DNA of 64,000 nt from Clostridia bacterium (GTDB lineage Bacteria; Bacillota; Clostridia; Christensenellales; Aristaeellaceae). How positions within the stretch are numbered: position 1 is the stretch's first letter; every line of letters starts with the position of its first letter. This document shows, piece by piece, positions 60,114-64,000 of the stretch. The DNA is taken from the NCBI GenBank assembly GCA_017429695.1, contig JAFROK010000049.1:1-64000 (forward strand). Reading direction: 5' to 3'. Made by a program: the position numbers and the translations under genes. Under the pieces are notes generated by a model. That model saw only the letters and a program-made list of their open reading frames with translations. It searched no databases and was not told the DNA's origin.

Positions 60114-60140
60114 AAAAAACCGGCTGAACGTCGTCAGCCG
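60114..60140 (-). terminator. Intrinsic terminator of the kinase gene
   Basis: CGGCTGA (60121-60127) and TCAGCCG (60134-60140) form the stem. On the minus strand it is followed by a G and six Ts (60119-60114). Confidence 0.85.
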
Positions 60141-60165
60141 ATAGCAAATATGGATAGTCTCCGGA

Positions 60166-60693
60166 TTATCCGGCTGTTTCAGCCACAGGCAAAGCTTTGA
60201 TATATTCCACAATAATCTTTGCAGTCTCTTTCTCGCTTTGCGATTCGTTGTTGATAAACAGCTGATACTTTCCCCGGTTTCTTCCGATCCATTGGTTATA
60301 TTCAATGTGCGGCCGGATCGCCTCGTCCGAAGTGAATCCCCGTTCCTTCGGCCTGGCACGCAGGCGCTGCTCAATCACCCCGTCCGGTGCCCACAGCGCG
60401 ATGTAGTACGTTGCCTTCAGTTTCTCCGGCACCGTTGTTTTTGTCATGTAATCCTGCGGTACCATACAGGTGACAAAGACAAGATCCCTTCCGCCGGCCT
60501 TCCGGAAAGCTTCCGTCAGGGTATCCGCGCCATACTGGGATTCATGATCTGTCCCGGCGTAATCCCACCAGTTCAGTCCGGTCTCATCCGAATCGACACA
60601 CGCGTACTGTTCCGGATCGAGCATAGCCGCCATCTGATCCTTCATGGTGGATTTTCCGGCCCCACAGGTGCCAGTAATGATAAATAACCTCAT
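60166..60693 (-). CDS. P-loop kinase-like AAA protein
   Basis: A 175-residue nucleotide-binding protein. Walker A is GTCGAGKST near residue 8, and LRARPKERGFTSDE in the second half looks like a lid with several arginines, as in nucleotide or nucleoside kinases. LVFVTCMVPQDYMT is a strand near the substrate site. The phosphoryl acceptor is unknown. It starts 15 nt after the CD3324-ParB-like gene, so both are probably co-expressed. Confidence 0.8.
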   Translation of the reverse strand: MRLFIITGTCGAGKSTMKDQMAAMLDPEQYACVDSDETGLNWWDYAGTDHESQYGADTLTEAFRKAGGRDLVFVTCMVPQDYMTKTTVPEKLKATYYIALWAPDGVIEQRLRARPKERGFTSDEAIRPHIEYNQWIGRNRGKYQLFINNESQSEKETAKIIVEYIKALPVAETAG

Positions 60694-60708
60694 GTTGCTT
60701 TCACCGCC

Positions 60709-61455
60709 TTATTTTCGGATAATCCTGCAGTCTTTAACATATTCACCGTATTTTCCCATAAAGTCATCCAGTTCTGCCTTTTCCGTAATCCAGATAATCA
60801 CCCAGGCCTTTTCGATTCCCAGATTCTCATATGCCTTATGGCGATGGTTTCCGTCATTCAGTTCAAATTCTCCGTCCACATAATGGACGATGAGAGGCGG
60901 CAAATCATCATTTTCCGGAATGGCCTTCTCCAGTTCCGTAATCCGGTGCTCCCACCAATCCCTGTCGATCCGGTATTTCATCTCCGGTTCCGGCCCGGTA
61001 CATCGTTTGAAAAGGCTGATTGGGAACATTGCCGGACTGATATAGTACCGGTCAAACAGTTTCAGGCCGTCCGAGAAAGGAATATTCCGCCCTTCCTCGT
61101 TCAGGTACAGATGGATCCAGGAATCCAGTTTTCCCGCTTCGGCATAGGCTTTCGCAGCGGACAGTGTGGCGCTGTATTTCAGCATTGCGGTCTCCTTCCT
61201 GTTGTACACGATCCGTTTGATGGAATCGTAGGAGAGCGCGTATTTGTCCATCAGTTCCTCAATCGTCACACCTCCGGCAAAGCCTGTGCGGATTTCTTCG
61301 TTTCTTTCCAGAATATAGCGCTGGTATCCGGATGTTTCTCCCCAGGCTTTCCGTCCATCCCCGGCCGGTATATAAATCGTCTCACCGGCCACATACCGCT
61401 GGATTTGTCTCAGGAGCCCTTCCGGGAAAATATCCTGCGCGTTTCGGTATCCCAT
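60709..61455 (-). CDS. CD3324-type HTH protein fused to a ParB-like domain
   Basis: A 248-residue two-part protein. Residues 1-90 (YRNAQDIFPEGLLRQIQRYV, then IYIPAG, GYQRYILERNEEI and YALSYDSIKRIVYNRKE) match clostridial CD3324 proteins, a Mor-like helix-turn-helix group. Residues about 150-235 contain LIVHYVDGEFELNDGNHRHK, the ParB/Srx-type nucleotide-binding signature. Free CD3324 proteins are about 90-100 residues, so this is a fusion. The ATG at 61455 has GGAGG 8 nt upstream; the ATG at 61461 is too close to it. A P-loop kinase gene follows. Function unknown. Confidence 0.75.
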   Translation of the reverse strand: MGYRNAQDIFPEGLLRQIQRYVAGETIYIPAGDGRKAWGETSGYQRYILERNEEIRTGFAGGVTIEELMDKYALSYDSIKRIVYNRKETAMLKYSATLSAAKAYAEAGKLDSWIHLYLNEEGRNIPFSDGLKLFDRYYISPAMFPISLFKRCTGPEPEMKYRIDRDWWEHRITELEKAIPENDDLPPLIVHYVDGEFELNDGNHRHKAYENLGIEKAWVIIWITEKAELDDFMGKYGEYVKDCRIIRK

Positions 61456-61529
61456 GGGCATGCCCTCCTTTCGGAAGGATCATATGATATCTGCGGTCGT
61501 AAAGATATATCACAATCGTCTGTAATTAT

Positions 61530-61664
61530 TCATAGCACATGGACATCTCCCGTCATGGATGACCCGTAAATACCGATCAGCGCCAGAGCGCCGGGACATA
61601 CGGCCTGCTCCTTCCGGATCACTGCATCAATGATTTTCCTATTCCTGCTGTCCGTTGAGTTCAT
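61530..61664 (-). pseudogene. Start of a nucleotidyltransferase, broken at the active site
   Basis: A 44-residue frame with a good start (AAGGAG 9 nt upstream) reads MNSTDSRNRKII and ALALIGIYGSSMTGDVHV, then stops. In MNT-like nucleotidyltransferases GSxxxGD is followed by the catalytic DxD. Here that part is missing, and LIII-like sequence resumes in another frame after the stop (IITDDCDISLR). It is a decayed gene upstream of the CD3324-ParB-like gene. Confidence 0.6.
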
Positions 61665-62020
61665 CTGTTTATACTCCTTCAGAATTGCCTTCCGGGCATA
61701 TCATTCGCGTTAAAAGGTCCCTTTTGTTCATACTGTACAAACTGCCCTTATGACTTGTTTTCAAAGAAGCATACAGCCTCTGTACAAAAAGAGAATTTAC
61801 CATTTGTACTTCAGGAAGTCAACAATACCCGTCAGTCATTCTGCTTTCAGCAAAAAACATTATAAAAAGAGGACCAGCTTTTTTCGTTTTGAGGAGAAAT
61901 ATGGTGCTGTAATTTTCACTTCTTATCCTGTTTTTCTGCATCGCGCTGACTTATCCTATACACGTACCGATGAGGAGCTATGACCGGTACATACGAAACG
62001 ACAAAACGGAGGAAAGAAAA
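61665..62020. other. Intergenic region without a gene
   Basis: About 355 nt, AT-rich, with several TGTACAA/TTGTAC words. No open frame has a ribosome binding site and no clear promoter for the plus-strand small-protein operon could be fixed. Confidence 0.4.
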
Positions 62021-62194
62021 ATGCTGCGTCTGCTTGGTATCCTGACCCTGGGAAACGTGATCTTTGGTGGCCATCGCTGCCATTGCCATCATTGGCATCA
62101 CCATGGCGGACTGAGCAGAGGCCTTCTGCTCGGTGCGCTGATCGGACTGTTCATGAGCCGTTCAAATCAGACCCGCGCCGGAGAGGAGGAATAA
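62021..62194 (+). CDS. Small His-rich membrane-associated protein
   Basis: A 57-residue protein starting MLRLLGILTLGNVIF. A cluster GGHRCHCHHWHHHGG (about residues 16-30) could bind metal, followed by a hydrophobic helix GLLLGALIGLFM and a short polar end. GGAGG lies 8 nt before the ATG. It is the first of three tightly packed small genes. I recognise no family; a metal-linked membrane role is only a guess from composition. Confidence 0.7.
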   Translation: MLRLLGILTLGNVIFGGHRCHCHHWHHHGGLSRGLLLGALIGLFMSRSNQTRAGEEE

Positions 62195-62197
62195 CAG

Positions 62198-62356
62198 ATG
62201 CTGATCCTGATAACGGCACTCATAATTGGTACATTGCTTCTCACCAGGACCCCGCGTCTTGCTGCTTCCCGGACAGGTTCCCGGAAGAAAGTACATGCTG
62301 ATGTGGATGGTAAACCTGTTGATTCATATGTAAAGGAGGGTTCCGACTGTGTTTGA
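62198..62356 (+). CDS. Small single-helix membrane protein
   Basis: A 52-residue product: MLILITALIIGTLLL is one membrane helix, followed by a basic stretch (TRTPRLAASRTGSRKK) and a polar end. GGAGG lies 8 nt before the ATG. It begins 3 nt after the His-rich gene and overlaps the next gene by 8 nt, so the three are translated together. Function unknown. Confidence 0.65.
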   Translation: MLILITALIIGTLLLTRTPRLAASRTGSRKKVHADVDGKPVDSYVKEGSDCV

Positions 62357-62498
62357 GTATCGCGTGGCAATATACACGGTTCGTCAGGCGGAAACGGAAA
62401 TGAACCGGATGGCCGCGGAAGGCTGGCGTGTGATCTCGGTTTCACCCAATATCGCTATGAGCCATGGTGTAGTAGTCACCTATGAACGGAAAAAGTAA
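62349..62498 (+). CDS. DUF4177-like small protein
   Basis: A 49-residue protein beginning FEYRVAIYTVRQAETEMNRM and containing AAEGWRVISVSP. The pattern of an N-terminal strand, an acidic helix and a GW(R/E)xxSV strand fits DUF4177-type proteins. The start is GTG with AAAGGAGG 9 nt upstream. It is the last gene of the operon and is followed by a strong terminator. Confidence 0.7.
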   Translation: MFEYRVAIYTVRQAETEMNRMAAEGWRVISVSPNIAMSHGVVVTYERKK

Positions 62499-62542
62499 CA
62501 GGCGCCCGTAATAAGAGAAACGGGAACAGGCTTTCATATATT

Positions 62543-62574
62543 GGGGGCAGGATTCATTTCCTGCCCCCGCTTTT
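62543..62574 (+). terminator. Intrinsic terminator of the small-protein operon
   Basis: GGGGGCAGGA (62543-62552) and TCCTGCCCCC (62559-62568) form a perfect 10-bp stem, followed by GCTTTTGC. Confidence 0.88.
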
Positions 62575-62715
62575 GCGCTGCATATAATAAGCACACTGTA
62601 TTTCAGGTTGAAAGTCATTTTGCTCTTCGGTATAATCAGCAAGTGATTTCTTTAATACCTGAAAGCAGAATTTAAATTCCTGGCTGAAAGTTAGTATAGA
62701 AATTGGAGGATAGCT

Positions 62716-63192
62716 ATGTTCAGGCCAATGAGACGATTCAAACAGCAGATCAGCGAGGCTGAATGCATCCGGGTCCTGCAGGAAGAGAAGCGCGGCGTTC
62801 TTTCCATGCTTGGTGAGGATGGATATCCTTACGGCATTCCCCTGAATCACTGGTATAATCCCGAGGACGGAAAAATCTACTTTCACGGTGCAAAGACAGG
62901 GCATAAGATCGATGCCATCGCCAGGTGCGATAAGGTCAGTTATTGCGTCTGGGATGCCGGATATCGCAAGAAAGGCGAATGGGCATTGAACGTAAACAGT
63001 GTCATTGTTTTCGGACGGATCAGTCTGGTCACGGATGAGGAAAAAGCAAAGCTGATTGGCTCCAATTTATGCCGAAAGTTTACGGACGATGAGGAATATA
63101 TTCAGCACGAGCTTCAGAACGCGCTTCCCCGGGCGCAGTGTCTGGAACTGACGATTGACCACATGACCGGTAAACTGGTAAATGAAGCATGA
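62716..63192 (+). CDS. Pyridoxamine 5'-phosphate oxidase-family (FMN-binding split barrel) protein
   Basis: A 158-residue flavin-binding split-barrel protein. RGVLSMLGEDGYPYGIPLNH and IYFHGAKTGHKIDAIARC are the conserved strands and FMN loop. Such short proteins are often annotated as nitroimidazole-resistance (NimA-like) or PNPOx-related; the substrate is unknown. GGAGG lies 6 nt before the ATG. It is followed by an AT-rich hairpin. Confidence 0.9.
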   Translation: MFRPMRRFKQQISEAECIRVLQEEKRGVLSMLGEDGYPYGIPLNHWYNPEDGKIYFHGAKTGHKIDAIARCDKVSYCVWDAGYRKKGEWALNVNSVIVFGRISLVTDEEKAKLIGSNLCRKFTDDEEYIQHELQNALPRAQCLELTIDHMTGKLVNEA

Positions 63193-63202
63193 TCAATCAA
63201 AT

Positions 63203-63220
63203 AAAAACAATTCTGTTTTT
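63203..63220 (+). terminator. Possible terminator
   Basis: AAAAACA (63203-63209) and TGTTTTT (63214-63220) form a 7-bp AT-rich stem with a 4-nt loop and a run of Ts in the right arm. Confidence 0.55.
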
Positions 63221-63242
63221 ATAAAAGTAAAGAAAAAAGTGC

Positions 63243-63271
63243 TTGAAAAGATTTTTTAATTGCATTAGGCT
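63243..63271 (+). promoter_or_regulatory. Possible promoter of the serine hydrolase gene
   Basis: TTGAAA (63243-63248) and TAGGCT (63266-63271) are 17 nt apart, 39 nt before the start. The -10 is poor. Confidence 0.4.
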
Positions 63272-63310
63272 TCTCTCTGGACGTCCGAATCATAACCAGG
63301 GAGGGCTTTC

Positions 63311-64000
63311 ATGAACAGGGAAGAGCTGCATGAATTCATTGCTTCAGGCACAGGAAATGAGAGCAACATATGTCAGATATCCGCTTTCAGGGATGGTAGC
63401 ATAGCCTATGAGGATTGCTGGCGCGGGTACAGAAATGAAGACGCTGTGAATGTCAATTCCGTGACAAAGGGCGTCATGGCTTTGCTTGCCGGTATTGCGC
63501 TGGACAGGGAATACATTCAGAGCGAAGACCAGAAAGTAATGGATTTTTTCCCGGATTACGAGGTCAGGAAGGGAGAAAAAACCATTTTTGATGTAACAGT
63601 ACGGCATTTGCTTACGATGACCGCTCCATATAAGTATCGTTCAGAGCCCTGGAAGAAGGTATGCACTTCCCAGGACTGGACGCTTACCGTGCTTGATTTC
63701 CTGGGTGGCCGGAAAGGAATTACCGGCGAGTTCAGATATGCCACACTTGGAATTCAGATTCTGGCAGGAATCATCGAGCATGCCACCGGGGAAAAGTGCA
63801 TCAACTTTGCAAACCGGAATCTCTTTGTGCCTTTGGGCATTCCGGAGCATACAATTCACGAGGACAGTTCCAAAGAGGACCAGTTTGACTTCTTCATGAA
63901 CAAGAATCCGCGAAACAATGAGTGGTATTCTGATCCGCAGGCTACTGTAACGGCAGGATGGGGATTGTGCCTTTCTGCGCATGATATGGCGAAGATCGGA
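63311..64000 (+). CDS. Serine hydrolase, beta-lactamase class C-like (partial)
   Basis: The gene runs off the window; 230 residues are visible. SxxK is SVTK (Ser50, Lys53), the nucleophile and base of the AmpC/penicillin-binding fold. EFRYATLGIQILAGIIEHATG is the YxN-like region, with Tyr-Ala-Thr, and AGWGLCLSAHDMAKIG follows later. No signal peptide is seen, so it is more likely a cytosolic esterase or peptidase than a secreted lactamase. GGAGG lies close before the ATG. Confidence 0.85.
   Translation, partial: MNREELHEFIASGTGNESNICQISAFRDGSIAYEDCWRGYRNEDAVNVNSVTKGVMALLAGIALDREYIQSEDQKVMDFFPDYEVRKGEKTIFDVTVRHLLTMTAPYKYRSEPWKKVCTSQDWTLTVLDFLGGRKGITGEFRYATLGIQILAGIIEHATGEKCINFANRNLFVPLGIPEHTIHEDSSKEDQFDFFMNKNPRNNEWYSDPQATVTAGWGLCLSAHDMAKIG

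Overview
The window reads as chromosomal DNA of a Gram-positive-type anaerobe of the class Clostridia (Bacillota), probably a gut or rumen commensal. I infer this from fairly GC-rich coding DNA with strong AGGAGG-type ribosome binding sites, frequent GTG and TTG starts, short same-strand operons, and typical clostridial families (heterodimeric ABC exporters, GntP permease, EFR1 ferredoxin, DUF3795, AlkZ-related protein, D-lactate dehydrogenase). No rRNA, tRNA or CRISPR array was seen. The genus cannot be fixed from the sequence.
0.3-12.4 kb: a membrane HD-GYP/GGDEF protein, then a five-gene minus-strand run (XRE-type regulator, two complementary half-ABC exporters, an SDR epimerase, a Nudix hydrolase). 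A divergent PfkB sugar kinase, peptidase T and a third, homodimer-type ABC exporter follow. 12.5-23.7 kb: small membrane and soluble proteins, an aldo/keto reductase with two Fe-S motifs, an ECF sigma/anti-sigma pair, a CDF metal exporter with the Mn-type residue pattern, an orphan Cas4-like nuclease, TcdA, a broken 4Fe-4S membrane protein gene fused to a foreign 3' end, a D-lactate dehydrogenase with a Cys-rich tail, and an M3 oligopeptidase.
23.7-31.9 kb: a carboxylate-handling region. It holds an esterase, an AEC carrier and a GntR regulator, divergent from a LeuC/LeuD-type hydro-lyase, with operator palindromes on both sides. A malic enzyme and a 2-hydroxycarboxylate symporter follow. Together they suggest uptake and breakdown of malate- or citrate-like acids to pyruvate.
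32-34.6 kb: a small mobile-DNA zone with a transposase remnant, an orphan double-glycine-leader peptide gene, a STAS/GHKL-like regulatory pair and the 5' end of a group II intron. 34.6-44 kb returns to housekeeping genes: CpsB-type phosphatase, PAP2 phosphatase, GH3 beta-glucosidase, Nudix with zinc ribbon, MATE exporter plus a self-regulated MarR protein, CNNM/CBS membrane protein, ImmA/IrrE peptidase and a low-molecular-weight phosphatase.
44-64 kb is an accessory region. It starts with a 112-bp direct repeat and inverted repeats, then a GntP permease, a condensation-domain acyltransferase, secreted and solute-binding proteins (one truncated) and an EFR1 ferredoxin. A roughly 1.1-kb stretch of gene remnants follows, then many small detoxification, repair and acetyltransferase genes, including a GNAT-NlpC/P60-like fusion, a CD3324-ParB-like fusion, two MGMT-fold proteins and three small proteins in an operon. 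The window ends inside a serine-hydrolase gene.
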